Source: Opitutales bacterium
GTDB lineage: Bacteria; Verrucomicrobiota; Verrucomicrobiia; Opitutales; Seribacteraceae
Direction: 5' to 3'
DNA: 64,000 nt
Assembly (NCBI GenBank): GCA_028045305.1
Contig: JAOFTV010000004.1
Location: 1-64,000 of the forward strand
Of the stretch, positions 38,626 to 47,858 are shown piece after piece. The first letter of the stretch is position 1. Every line of letters begins with the position of its first letter. Position numbers and translations under genes: made by a program. Below the pieces are notes generated by a model. That model ran no database searches, was not told the origin of the DNA, and was given only the letters and a program-made list of their open reading frames with translations.

Positions 38626-38638
38626 TAGCTGTTAATTG

Positions 38639-41554
38639 TTATCTACGAAACAGTTCTTTTGCACTTACCTGAGTAAAAGGGCCAAATTTTTCGAGAGCTT
38701 CCATATCTATTCGGGTCGAATCTCCCACTACTGAAAACAAAATTGATTTAGCTTTGATTTTATCTTGGTAGAATTTTTCAAACCCATCAATCTTTGCTTT
38801 GCTCAGGTTTTTGAATCTGGATTCCCGAGGGTCGATCTTTAGTCCTAAAGTATCGACATCGTAAACAAACTTGGGAATCGCCCGAGAGGTAATTGGGTTG
38901 GTACGATAAGCACTTAGGAGAGAGGCATGTGCAGATGACCAGCGTGTATTGCTCACTGGCATCTCTTTAAGTAAACCAATGAAGGCCTCCATTGCGTCGA
39001 TGGTTTTGTCCGCCTGACAACCAATAGAACCGACCATAACATTTTCCTCGTCTGGCCGGGAAGGAGTGAAAAAACGAGCCCATGCTGAGTATGCCAATGC
39101 CCTTGCTTCGCGAAGTTCCTGAAAGACTAGACCAGCCATTCCGCCGCCAAAATATTCGTTAAAAATTTGAACAGACGGGGTGAGTGATTCGTCAAGTAGA
39201 CCAGAGGAAAATTCAAACCGCACTTGAGCTTGAGCCATTTCCTTGTGTAAAAAGTAAACTTGGTCTTTTTGTGTCTTTAACGAGCGATCCGGTTCGACTT
39301 TTGCTGCTTTGTGCTTGGGGGAAACTCCGAGAAATGAGTCCCGTATCCATTGTTCCACCACATCTGGGGATTGAGGGCCAAAATAAAGTATGGAGCGCGG
39401 CGACTCTACAGCCTGTTTGAGCAATTCGGATAAGCCTGAGGTAGTCGAGTTGTTTAAGTCCGTATCCGAAGATCGTTTAAGGTAGCGTGAATTTTTTCCA
39501 TAACGATGAAAGTGAGCCAATGCATGGGTTAGGGCATTGGGGTCCTTTTGTTCATCATCTCGTTCGGATAGAATAATATCCTTAGTCTCGTTCCAGATTT
39601 CTTCAGATGAATTTGGAAATAGCAGGTGTGACTCAGCTAATTGCAGGGAGGATAGGAAATTTTCATCTAATCCATTGATGAAGAAATTGCAAAAATGTTC
39701 CTGGACACCAAAACCGAAGTCAGTACCTAATTTATACCATTCAACTTTTAAATCCTCTGAGCTCATTTTTCTTGCACCTGCACGATCAAGCATGCGTTTG
39801 GCGGTAGAAAGCATGGGTTGATGGTCAAAGCCAAGATCCATTCGAACTTCCAAGTTAAAAAGATCATTGAGTGGATTGAATGTATGGATTAAGCGAATTC
39901 CGGGAGAGATTTCTCGAACCGAAAAGTCTTTTTCAGGAACAAGGAATTTAGGCTGGAGTGGTTCATAAGGAAGTTGATCAACTTCTTCCATAAATGAAGA
40001 TCCCTTGTCTGGGTCGATGCTTAGGGGATCAATGGCAGGTTTTTCGATGGAGGGTAGGTCATGCTGGGCATCGATTCGAAAGCCGGCCACATAATCTTTC
40101 CCGTAATATTTATTAGCTACACGAATAATGTCGGCTTTGGTTACCCGTTCCATTTCGGAGATTTCGTTCAGGGTAACATTCCAATCAACAAAAGCTAAAA
40201 AGGTATCTCGGAGCAATTCGACTCTTTGGTCGTTTTTCTCATAATTTTCTTTTTGTCGTTTTTTGAAATCATTGATTACAGCTTGCAAGGCCCAATCCTC
40301 AAAGTCTCCTTTTTTGACCCGCTCGATTTGTTGTAAAAGCAACTGCTCGACTGTTTCCAGGCTTTGTCCATCTTTGGGAGTACCATAGAGATAATGGGCA
40401 CCGAAATCATTAAGGTTTTGAGGGTAGCACCCAGCCGCCCGTACTTTTTGCTTTTCAACCAAGTCAAGATTGATCAAGCCGGCCACTGAATTATCAAGGA
40501 TCATATCAACCAAGCGCAAAGCCGGGTAATCCTTGTGGTGCTTGGGGGCAGTACGAAAAGCAAGGACCACATGCTCTTCTCCCAAATACTCAACTTCTAC
40601 AAATTCACGCCCTTCTAAAGGTTTTTCATTCCAAGATGGTTCGGGACGGAGTTCCTCAGGGCCACTCCATTTGCCAAAATACTTCTCAATGATTGCAAAA
40701 GTTGGTTCAGGATCGAGGTCTCCGGATAGGCAGATGGCCATATTTTGAGGGACATAATGTTTAGAATAAAATTCTTCGATCGCATATATCGACGGATTTT
40801 TTAGATGTTCGACGGTGCCAAGTGTAGACTGTTGTCCATAAGGGTGTACTTTAAAAAGTAGATTATTGACGGCCCGGTAAATTAGGCGGTGTTTGTTGTC
40901 GATGGCCCGATTTTTTTCTTCATAGACCGTTTCCAGTTCTGTGTGAAATAAACGAAAGACTGGTTGAGCAAATCGTTCGCTTTCAATTTTTGCCCAGTGT
41001 TCAAGGCGGTTGGCCGGTAAGTCAATTTTGTAAACGGTTTCCTCGTGCCAAGTGTGGGCATTTAAACCCTTGGCGCCCATGTCGCTGTATACACGGTCCA
41101 TTTCATTGGGAATTGCCAGTTTTGATGCTTCCGTGGATAGGGTATTAATTTGTCGGTAAATCTCATCTCGTTTTGTCCCGTTCTTCTCGGCGGCTCTTTG
41201 TTCGTATAATTCACTAATTTGTCGGAGTAGGGGTTCCTCCTCGGCGAAATTTTCCGTACCAAATGACCGGGTACCTTTGAAAAGTAAATGTTCGAGGTAA
41301 TGTGCAAGACCCGTATTGGTTGAAGGATCGTGTTTACTTCCTGCCCGGGTAATGATTTCTGCATAAAAGCGAGGTTCTTCGGCATTTGGGCTGAGGTAAA
41401 CGGTAAGGCCGTTATCTAGGGTTTTTTGCAAAACTTGCATGGAAGATTGGTTTGTTTGTGAAGAAGCAGTATCAGGTTTCCCGGTTGGTGAGCAGGAGGT
41501 TAATAAAGAAAGGGCTAGGAAGCGTCCCATTGTCCGGTGTAGAGTTGACTTCAT
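38639..41554 (-). CDS. M16-family zinc peptidase (pitrilysin-like), lipoprotein
   Basis: A 971-residue protease with a lipoprotein signal (LLTSC, Cys21). The inverted zinc motif HYLEH is at 85-89, and a downstream glutamate in ELETVYEEKNRAI near residue 210 should be the third ligand. It consists of two M16 halves; the second, from about 520, lacks the zinc motif, which is normal for the non-catalytic half of single-chain enzymes. Such proteins degrade peptides in the periplasm or outer membrane. It is a single gene between convergent 38125 and divergent 41621. Confidence 0.93.
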   Translation of the reverse strand: MKSTLHRTMGRFLALSLLTSCSPTGKPDTASSQTNQSSMQVLQKTLDNGLTVYLSPNAEEPRFYAEIITRAGSKHDPSTNTGLAHYLEHLLFKGTRSFGTENFAEEEPLLRQISELYEQRAAEKNGTKRDEIYRQINTLSTEASKLAIPNEMDRVYSDMGAKGLNAHTWHEETVYKIDLPANRLEHWAKIESERFAQPVFRLFHTELETVYEEKNRAIDNKHRLIYRAVNNLLFKVHPYGQQSTLGTVEHLKNPSIYAIEEFYSKHYVPQNMAICLSGDLDPEPTFAIIEKYFGKWSGPEELRPEPSWNEKPLEGREFVEVEYLGEEHVVLAFRTAPKHHKDYPALRLVDMILDNSVAGLINLDLVEKQKVRAAGCYPQNLNDFGAHYLYGTPKDGQSLETVEQLLLQQIERVKKGDFEDWALQAVINDFKKRQKENYEKNDQRVELLRDTFLAFVDWNVTLNEISEMERVTKADIIRVANKYYGKDYVAGFRIDAQHDLPSIEKPAIDPLSIDPDKGSSFMEEVDQLPYEPLQPKFLVPEKDFSVREISPGIRLIHTFNPLNDLFNLEVRMDLGFDHQPMLSTAKRMLDRAGARKMSSEDLKVEWYKLGTDFGFGVQEHFCNFFINGLDENFLSSLQLAESHLLFPNSSEEIWNETKDIILSERDDEQKDPNALTHALAHFHRYGKNSRYLKRSSDTDLNNSTTSGLSELLKQAVESPRSILYFGPQSPDVVEQWIRDSFLGVSPKHKAAKVEPDRSLKTQKDQVYFLHKEMAQAQVRFEFSSGLLDESLTPSVQIFNEYFGGGMAGLVFQELREARALAYSAWARFFTPSRPDEENVMVGSIGCQADKTIDAMEAFIGLLKEMPVSNTRWSSAHASLLSAYRTNPITSRAIPKFVYDVDTLGLKIDPRESRFKNLSKAKIDGFEKFYQDKIKAKSILFSVVGDSTRIDMEALEKFGPFTQVSAKELFRR

Positions 41555-41620
41555 AAAGAGGCTGGAAAAGGTAATGGGGTTAAAAAATATTAAATCTATA
41601 ATTCTTATAGCCTTAAACCA

Positions 41621-41977
41621 ATGAAATTCAAATTTTACGAATACGAAAAATGTTCAACCTGTAAAAAAGCTCGTCTGTGGTTGGAGTCCCACGGGTTGGA
41701 ATTTGAGCGTATACCCATAAGGGACAACCCACCGAACAAAAAGGAATTGGCCAGGTTATTAAAAAGTCATGGCGGTGAATTAAAAAAACTTTTCAATACT
41801 TCAAGTAAGGACTACCGCGATCCTTCGATCAAAGAAGTAATCCCTGAAATAACTGATGATAAAGCTTTTGAGCTCTTGATCGGACGGGGTAACTTGGTGA
41901 AAAGACCCGTGCTGGTTGGAGAGGAATTAGTGCTCCAAGGATTTAAACCTGAGCAGTGGGAGCAGTCTTTGGGCTAA
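41621..41977 (+). CDS. ArsC/Spx-family thioredoxin-fold protein
   Basis: A 118-residue ArsC-like protein. The first motif, KCSTCKKARLWL, has a CxxC near residue 13, and the end RPVLVGEELVLQGFKPEQW fits the Spx/YffB/ArsC group. True arsenate reductases use one cysteine with glutaredoxin, while Spx-type proteins regulate RNA polymerase under thiol stress. There is no arsenic operon around, so the function is open. It heads a run of plus-strand genes up to the lactonase at 45839. Confidence 0.85.
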   Translation: MKFKFYEYEKCSTCKKARLWLESHGLEFERIPIRDNPPNKKELARLLKSHGGELKKLFNTSSKDYRDPSIKEVIPEITDDKAFELLIGRGNLVKRPVLVGEELVLQGFKPEQWEQSLG

Positions 41978-42053
41978 TGAGTTAATTTTACTCCCAAAGA
42001 CCATATGATATTGAGTGCATAGCCGTATTTCTTTAGAACGATAATTTGTAACG

Positions 42054-42425
42054 ATGAGAAACTTAACTGACTTATGGAATGATCGAGTGAACGCTGGTAT
42101 GGTCGACGAGGTTTGTGCCCTTTATGCTAAAAGTGCCCGTTTACTGGCGACTTTTGCTTCCAAGCCAATTGATGACCCGGAGGGTATTCGTGCTTACTTC
42201 GATGGGTTTACCACCCGAGTGGGTGCGGGTGTTTCCTTTGACCAAAAAGGTTCACTTCGTCAAGACCTTGGGAATCAGCAATTTTTGTATACCGGAACCT
42301 ACACCTTCTTTCATGGAGAAGGAGAAGCTCGCCAGGAATTTCCTGCCCGCTACACCTTTTTGGTTGATGAAACAAGCGATCCTAAGATTCTTCATCATCA
42401 TTCTTCTGTAATTCCCCAATCCTAA
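42054..42425 (+). CDS. NTF2-like (SgcJ/CaMKII-association-type) small protein
   Basis: A 123-residue protein with the cone-shaped NTF2-like fold pattern: an N-terminal helix, then LYAKSARLLATF, RAYFDGF, and a terminal strand LHHHSSVIP typical of the SgcJ/EcaC/CaMKII-association group. Members may bind a small ligand in the cavity, and no catalytic function can be assigned. It lies 76 bp after the ArsC-like gene and 12 bp before a small helical gene. Confidence 0.75.
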   Translation: MRNLTDLWNDRVNAGMVDEVCALYAKSARLLATFASKPIDDPEGIRAYFDGFTTRVGAGVSFDQKGSLRQDLGNQQFLYTGTYTFFHGEGEARQEFPARYTFLVDETSDPKILHHHSSVIPQS

Positions 42426-42437
42426 CTTACCTTTGTC

Positions 42438-42674
42438 ATGCTAAGTCCAAAGCAAACTTTAGATACTTACTTTCTGGAAGCCCGTCGCGACTTACTCGAA
42501 GTTGCGGCTCTGCTTGATCGTTACGACGAATCGGTCAGCCGGGAAGGTCATAAAGCTGAGGACGAGAGTAAACTTGAATCCTTGAGAGAAGCTATGCAAT
42601 TATTGGCTAAGCCTGATCATTCCAAAGCAGATCGTGCAAAGCAATTGCTTGCCCATTTTGCCAAAATTGACTGA
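42438..42674 (+). CDS. Small helical protein, unknown
   Basis: A 78-residue, highly charged, all-helical protein (YFLEARRDLLEVAALLDRYD; LREAMQLL; KADRAKQLLAHF). No signal or membrane segment. It sits 12 bp after the NTF2-like gene and 21 bp before the TatD hydrolase, so it probably belongs to the same transcript and may be a small partner protein. Confidence 0.6.
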   Translation: MLSPKQTLDTYFLEARRDLLEVAALLDRYDESVSREGHKAEDESKLESLREAMQLLAKPDHSKADRAKQLLAHFAKID

Positions 42675-42695
42675 TTTTAACCCTGCCTTTTTATC

Positions 42696-43517
42696 ATGCA
42701 AATCATTCAGCCACATTATCATGCCATAGCCCGCACAGCCCAGGACTATGAGCGAATGTCAATGTCTGGAGTTGTAGCGGTGTGTGAACCCGCTTTTTGG
42801 GCGGGATTTGACCGCAGGCACCCGGAAACCTTTATTGATTATTTTGCTCAGATTTCAGAATTTGAACCAACCCGGGCGGCTGAGTTTGGTATCCGACATT
42901 TTTGCTGGGTTGCGGTGAACCCAAAAGAGGCCGAAAATGTGGAACTCACCAATGAAGTGCTCAAGCAAATGCCCGAGTTTTTGGATAAGCCAAATTGCCT
43001 GGGAGTGGGCGAGACTGGATTACACAAATCCACGGCAAATGAGATCGCCGCACTTGAAGCCCATGTTGAATTGGCCATGAAGCATGACCAATTAGTTCTT
43101 ATCCACACTCCTCATTTGTCAGATAAAGCTCATGGTACGAAAACTGTACTGGAGGTATTATCAGGGATGAATGTGAACCCGGATAAAATTTGGATTGATC
43201 ATGTTGAGGAAGAGACAATCGAGTGGGTCCTCGGTGCAGGCTACTGGGCGGGCATGACTCTGTACCCTGTCACTAAATGCAGTCCTCGACGGGCGGTGGA
43301 TATTTTGGAAAAATATTCAACGGAACGATTGTTGGTTAATTCGTCAGCGGACTGGGGTCCGAGTGATCCTTTTACTTTACAGGAATGTATTGTTGAATAT
43401 CGACGTCGTGGACACCAGGTTCAAGAGGCAGTCGAGATTTTTCATAACAATCCTTGCCGATTCCTAGGGCAAAATCCCAAGTGGGACATCAAACCCATTC
43501 GGATTACCGAGGAATAG
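42696..43517 (+). CDS. TatD-family metal-dependent hydrolase, EboB-like
   Basis: A 273-residue TIM-barrel hydrolase. PHYHAIART replaces the common HxH metal start, CEPAFW follows, GVGETGL holds the bridging acid, and LVLIHTPH and WIDHVEEE add histidine ligands. The pattern, with an early CEPAFWAG and later RHFCWVAVNPKEA, recalls EboB of the ebo operon, whose products act in export of a metabolite to the periplasm in cyanobacteria and others. No eboA, eboC, eboD, eboE or eboF homologue is nearby. Its exact substrate is unknown. Confidence 0.82.
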   Translation: MQIIQPHYHAIARTAQDYERMSMSGVVAVCEPAFWAGFDRRHPETFIDYFAQISEFEPTRAAEFGIRHFCWVAVNPKEAENVELTNEVLKQMPEFLDKPNCLGVGETGLHKSTANEIAALEAHVELAMKHDQLVLIHTPHLSDKAHGTKTVLEVLSGMNVNPDKIWIDHVEEETIEWVLGAGYWAGMTLYPVTKCSPRRAVDILEKYSTERLLVNSSADWGPSDPFTLQECIVEYRRRGHQVQEAVEIFHNNPCRFLGQNPKWDIKPIRITEE

Positions 43518-43528
43518 ATCTCTATTCG

Positions 43529-44938
43529 ATGCCATTTCAGCTTTACGATACCTTAACCCGGGAGGTGCGGGATGTCTTTGCCATGGATGGTAACACGGTT
43601 CGTTTTTATTGCTGTGGTCCAACGGTTTACGGACCTGCCCATGTGGGCAACTTTCGAACCTTTGTGCTCCAAGACGTTTTTCGACGAGTCTTAGAAACCA
43701 ATGGGCAGAAGACCTATCACGCCCGTAATCTTACCGATGTGGATGATAAGACTATCCGTGAGTCTCAAGCAGAAGGTGTAAGCCTTGGAGAGTTTACCGA
43801 TCGCTGGGCAAAGAGATTCAATAAGGATTGTTCTGCACTCAATCTTTTATCCCCGCATATTGAGCCATCTGCAGTTGGGCATGTTCCTGAACAGATTGCC
43901 CTGATCTCGAGACTAGTCGATGCGGGTAAAGCCTACCAAGGCCCGGATGGATCGGTTTATTTCAAGGTTGAGGCTTTTAAAAAGTATGGGGCTTTATCCA
44001 GGCTTGCTGATCGGGAAATCACTACTTCCCGTACGGAACGGGAAACTTCGGATGAGTACGATCGGGACTCAGCCGCAGATTTTGCCTTATGGAAGGCTCG
44101 CAGGTCAGAGGATGGAGAAAATTACTGGGATTCCCCATGGGGTGAGGGTCGTCCGGGTTGGCACATTGAATGTAGTGCTATTTGCCTGAAGCATATGGGA
44201 GAAAGTTTTGATTTACACTCGGGCGGAGTGGACTTGGTCTTTCCTCACCATGAAAATGAAATCGCTCAGGTCGAAGCTGTAACCCATAAAACCTTTGCTC
44301 GCCATTGGTTTCATATTGCCCACTTGATGGTAGAGGGTACTAAGATGAGTAAGTCGCTGGGTAACTTGTATACATTGGATGATATAAAAGAGCGAGGCTA
44401 TGGACCACAAGAAGTTCGATATCTTTTACTCTCCGGCAGTTATCGTCAGCCCTTGAATTTCACCTTTGATTCTCTAAATGCGGCAAGTAAGGCTTTGAAG
44501 AAATTAGCAGATTTTGCGGAGAAAATTGATGGCTCTGCCACTCCTGCAGGTTCCCCGCTTGTTACCGAATTTGGGCCTTTTCTCCCAGTTCAACAAGCCA
44601 TTCTTAAAGATATGAACACTGCAGATGCCCTCGGGAAATTGTTTGGTTTGGTGCGCGAAATATCTGATGCCTTGTTCAAAGGAAATTATTCAAAAGATGA
44701 AACTGAATTAGACCGTTTACGAACCGGATTCCGTGCCGTTCTTGATCTTTTTGGGTTCAGCTTTTCTTCATCAAAGACAGAAGAAGCCCCCGCGGAGGTC
44801 GTTCAATGGGCAGAAGAAAGATGGGTTGCTAAGCAATCCAAAGAATGGGCAGTAGCCGATCAATTTCGGGAAAAAATTCAACAAGCTGGATGGGTGGTCA
44901 AAGACAGCAAGGACTCATTTGAGTTGATCAAGGCTTAA
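43529..44938 (+). CDS. cysS: Cysteinyl-tRNA synthetase
   Basis: A 469-residue class I aminoacyl-tRNA synthetase. [17 protein letters not shown] contains the zinc cysteine and the HIGH-like HVGN motif, GWHIECSA carries a second zinc ligand, HHENEIAQ a third, and KMSKSLGN is the KMSKS loop. The C-terminal anticodon-binding domain is present. ATG at 43529 is chosen as the family start; the upstream frame overlaps the hydrolase. It lies 11 bp after the hydrolase and 25 bp before the lactonase. Confidence 0.97.
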   Translation: MPFQLYDTLTREVRDVFAMDGNTVRFYCCGPTVYGPAHVGNFRTFVLQDVFRRVLETNGQKTYHARNLTDVDDKTIRESQAEGVSLGEFTDRWAKRFNKDCSALNLLSPHIEPSAVGHVPEQIALISRLVDAGKAYQGPDGSVYFKVEAFKKYGALSRLADREITTSRTERETSDEYDRDSAADFALWKARRSEDGENYWDSPWGEGRPGWHIECSAICLKHMGESFDLHSGGVDLVFPHHENEIAQVEAVTHKTFARHWFHIAHLMVEGTKMSKSLGNLYTLDDIKERGYGPQEVRYLLLSGSYRQPLNFTFDSLNAASKALKKLADFAEKIDGSATPAGSPLVTEFGPFLPVQQAILKDMNTADALGKLFGLVREISDALFKGNYSKDETELDRLRTGFRAVLDLFGFSFSSSKTEEAPAEVVQWAEERWVAKQSKEWAVADQFREKIQQAGWVVKDSKDSFELIKA

Positions 44939-44963
44939 TCCTTACGAACATCAAAATATTCCA

Positions 44964-45839
44964 ATGAGTGAGTTAACTATTGAGCAAATCGGTTCTCGAT
45001 CTTCCAAATGGGGAGAAGGTCCTATCTTTTGGCAGGACCATTTATATTATGTTGATATCGAAGGACACGCTTTGATCAGGTTGAATCCTCAAAACGGGGA
45101 GGAAAAGATTTGGGACATGGGCGAGAGAATAGGCACTGTGGTTCCCTGCCAGTCAGGTGATTTTCTGTGTGCGGGAGATTCGGGGATTTACCGCTTTAAT
45201 CCCCATGATGGTTTAAAGACCAACATGGCAGACCCGGAAGCGGAAAAACGCCCTGATAATCGTTTTAATGATGGAAAATGTGACCCCGCTGGAAGGTTTT
45301 GGGCGGGTACGATAAGTACGGTTAAAAAAACGGGCGATGCCAGCCTTTATCGGTTGGATCAATCTGGTAGTTTGAAACGAATGATCCCGGGAGTAACCAA
45401 TTCGAATGGAATTTGTTGGGACCAAGAAAAAAAGCTTATGTACTACATTGATACTCCGACTCAAAAGGTGACCGTATATGATTATGACCTTGCGAGTGGA
45501 AAGATCGAAAATCCCCGGAGTGCAGTAGACTTTACCAAGTTTGGTGTTGAGGGTTCTCCGGATGGGATGACCATGGACGCCGAGGGAATGCTCTGGGTTG
45601 CAATGTGTCACGGTGGTTCAGTTCTTCAGGTAAATCCCAATACTGGTGGGCTTTTGCGCAAAGTGGGACTTCCCTGTGTGGAAACCACTGCTTGTGCATT
45701 TGGTGGAGACCGCTTGGACCGATTGTTTGTCACCACCGGAATTCATAAAACTTTAGAAGAGGAAGGTGCCGGTCATGTTTTCGTGGTCGATGGCTTGGAT
45801 GTTCAGGGCATCCTAGCCCAAGCCTACCTTGTTAAGTAA
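44964..45839 (+). CDS. SMP-30/gluconolactonase-family sugar lactonase
   Basis: A 291-residue six-bladed beta-propeller enzyme. EGPIFW near residue 18 contributes a metal-binding Glu, RFNDGKCDPAGRFWAGT gives the conserved Asn/Asp, NGICWD and EGSPDGMTMDAEG hold the remaining metal ligands. Family members hydrolyse gluconolactone, xylonolactone or similar sugar lactones. The pentose-type ABC importer and xylulokinase begin just downstream, which makes an aldonolactone substrate plausible, but this is inference. It is the last gene of the run starting at 41621 and is followed after 10 bp by a perfect palindrome. Confidence 0.88.
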   Translation: MSELTIEQIGSRSSKWGEGPIFWQDHLYYVDIEGHALIRLNPQNGEEKIWDMGERIGTVVPCQSGDFLCAGDSGIYRFNPHDGLKTNMADPEAEKRPDNRFNDGKCDPAGRFWAGTISTVKKTGDASLYRLDQSGSLKRMIPGVTNSNGICWDQEKKLMYYIDTPTQKVTVYDYDLASGKIENPRSAVDFTKFGVEGSPDGMTMDAEGMLWVAMCHGGSVLQVNPNTGGLLRKVGLPCVETTACAFGGDRLDRLFVTTGIHKTLEEEGAGHVFVVDGLDVQGILAQAYLVK

Positions 45840-45849
45840 ACATCAGAGG

Positions 45850-45881
45850 TTTGATATTTCAAATACATTTGAAATATCAAA
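45850..45881. promoter_or_regulatory. Perfect 15-bp inverted repeat
   Basis: TTTGATATTTCAAAT and ATTTGAAATATCAAA are exact reverse complements separated by AC. The site begins 10 bp after the lactonase stop codon and lies about 80 bp upstream of the predicted promoter of the sugar operon. It lacks a T tract on either side, so it may be an operator or a 3'-end hairpin rather than a standard terminator. Confidence 0.65.
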
Positions 45882-45958
45882 TTATTCAGTCTAGGTAAAA
45901 AAGTTTAACGGACGGTTCTTTTTCATTTTTACAAAAATATATGTCAAGAATCGGTATG

Positions 45959-45987
45959 TTGTAGTCAATAATACATATTCCTAATAT
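45959..45987 (+). promoter_or_regulatory. Predicted promoter of the SDR/ABC sugar operon
   Basis: TTGTAG (45959-45964) and TAATAT (45982-45987) are separated by 17 bp in an AT-rich stretch. Transcription would begin near 45994, about 20 bases before the ATG at 46014. Confidence 0.5.
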
Positions 45988-46013
45988 TTAGATTAAATGT
46001 TATCATTCCCAAA

Positions 46014-46769
46014 ATGAGTTTTTCATTAAATAATAAAGTTGCTCTCATTACCGGAAGCACACGAGGGTTGGGTTTGGGAATTGCTGAGTGTTTAGCAGAT
46101 GCCGGAGCCAAGTTGGCACTCAATTACTATGGAAATCGAGAGGTTGCTGAAAAAGCGAGAGAGTCTCTACAAGCCAAGGGTGCCCATGTCATGGTGGTTC
46201 GGGCAGATGTCACCGATAAGGAGCAGGTCAGTTCGATGGTCGAGGCGGTGGAGGAAAAATTTGGATCGCTTGATGTAATTGTGCCCAATGCTACGGGACC
46301 ACAACCTCAAAAACCAATTGAGGAGTATGATGCCGACTTCTATCGTGAGATGTACGATTTTTTTGTCCTCAGTCCATTTTTACTTGCCCAATCTGTATTG
46401 CCGGGAATGAAAAAGCGCAAATGGGGCAGAATAATAAATATTACCAGTGAAGTATTTCATGCATCCGTTCCGCAGTTTACAGCTTATGTTGCGGCAAAGG
46501 GTGGGCAGATTGGATGGAGTCGGAGTTTATCCGTGGAACTTGGGGCCACAGGCATAACCGTAAATACGGTGGCTCCTGGATGGATACCCACCGATCGACA
46601 TGTTGATGATCCTCAGGAAGATAAGGATGCATATTTAAGTACGATACCAGTAGGTCGTTGGGGATCTCCAAAGGATGTTGGACAGGCGGTTAGGTATTTT
46701 GCCTCTGAAGAAGCCTGCTTCGTTACCGGTCAAACACTTTGTGTAAATGGTGGGCGAACTCCTTGGTAA
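46014..46769 (+). CDS. SDR-family oxidoreductase
   Basis: A 251-residue short-chain dehydrogenase. TGSTRGLGLGIA is the cofactor motif, NATG replaces the usual NNAG, and the catalytic Tyr-Lys pair is in YVAAKGG near residue 155. A GQTLCVNGG end is typical of FabG-like enzymes. Placed 40 bp ahead of a ribose-type importer, it may oxidise an imported pentitol or sugar rather than act in fatty acid synthesis. The specificity cannot be read from sequence. Confidence 0.88.
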   Translation: MSFSLNNKVALITGSTRGLGLGIAECLADAGAKLALNYYGNREVAEKARESLQAKGAHVMVVRADVTDKEQVSSMVEAVEEKFGSLDVIVPNATGPQPQKPIEEYDADFYREMYDFFVLSPFLLAQSVLPGMKKRKWGRIINITSEVFHASVPQFTAYVAAKGGQIGWSRSLSVELGATGITVNTVAPGWIPTDRHVDDPQEDKDAYLSTIPVGRWGSPKDVGQAVRYFASEEACFVTGQTLCVNGGRTPW

Positions 46770-46809
46770 TCCTTGACCGATTAGATTCCCGTCTTCTTTA
46801 TTTAAATCG

Positions 46810-47856
46810 ATGAACATTAAAAAAGCCCTCTCACTATCCTTTCTCACCTATTTACTTCTTCTTTTTAGCGGTTGTGGTGGTGAAAATCCTTCAGCGGTCA
46901 AAAAACCTTCCGATACCCCAACTTTTGCCTATGTGACCAATGGAATTGATCCCTTTTGGGATTTGTGTGCTGCCGGTGTGCGTATTGCTGAAAAAGAATT
47001 TGGCGTACAATGCGAAGTTTTGATGCCACCTAAGGGAGTGGTTGATCAAAAACGGATGATGGAAGCCATGCTTGCCAAAGGTGTAGATGGAGTTGCGGTT
47101 AGTCCGATTGATGCAGAGAACCAAACTCCCTTTCTTAATGAAGTCGGGCAAAACACCATATTAATTACTCAAGATGCTGATGCTCCTAAGAGCGATCGTC
47201 TTGTTTACATTGGAACAAATAATTACAAGGCTGGAAGAGCACTCGGTGGCTTGGTTAAAAAAGCCATTCCAGAGGGTGGGGAAGTGATGATTTTTGTGGG
47301 TCGATTGGAACAACTCAATGCACGCCAACGCCGGCAGGGAGTGATTGATGAATTATTAAACCGTCCAATGCAGAAACTCGACCAAGTGAAGTTTGATCCA
47401 GTGGATGCCTCGGACTTAAAGGCTGAAGGATCAAAATACATAGTTTTGGACACGCGCACCGATAACTTCGACAAAGCCAAGGCGAAAAGCAATGCCGAGG
47501 ATTCCATGACCAAGTATAAAAATTTAAAATGTATGGTCGGTTTGTTTGCTTACAATCCTCCCGCTTGTATTGATGCGATTAGGGAAGCAAATAAACAAAA
47601 TCAAATCAAGGTTTGTGGCTTTGATGAGCAGGATGCAACCCTGCAGGCAATTCTTGACGGAAATGCCCATGGGACGATCAGTCAACAACCTTGGGAGTAT
47701 GGGTATGAATCGATTAAAATGCTCAAGTCTATTCATGAAGGAAAGCAGCCCGATGCCCAATATTTTGAACTACCTTTTCTTGTAGTTGACCGATCCAATG
47801 TGGAAGAGTTTTGGGCCAAGAAGAAAGAAATGGCTGCATTGGGTAAGCAACAATAA
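46810..47856 (+). CDS. Sugar ABC transporter substrate-binding lipoprotein (RbsB type)
   Basis: A 348-residue periplasmic-binding protein of the ribose/galactose family, lipid-anchored through LFSGC near residue 22. FAYVTNGIDPFWDLCAAG begins the first lobe, VDGVAVSPIDAENQTPFL follows, and the second lobe contains GFDEQDATLQAILDG and TISQQPWEYGYES. It should deliver a pentose or hexose (or a related polyol) to the importer encoded immediately downstream. The next gene starts only 2 bp after the stop. Confidence 0.93.
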   Translation: MNIKKALSLSFLTYLLLLFSGCGGENPSAVKKPSDTPTFAYVTNGIDPFWDLCAAGVRIAEKEFGVQCEVLMPPKGVVDQKRMMEAMLAKGVDGVAVSPIDAENQTPFLNEVGQNTILITQDADAPKSDRLVYIGTNNYKAGRALGGLVKKAIPEGGEVMIFVGRLEQLNARQRRQGVIDELLNRPMQKLDQVKFDPVDASDLKAEGSKYIVLDTRTDNFDKAKAKSNAEDSMTKYKNLKCMVGLFAYNPPACIDAIREANKQNQIKVCGFDEQDATLQAILDGNAHGTISQQPWEYGYESIKMLKSIHEGKQPDAQYFELPFLVVDRSNVEEFWAKKKEMAALGKQQ

Positions 47857-47858
47857 GG

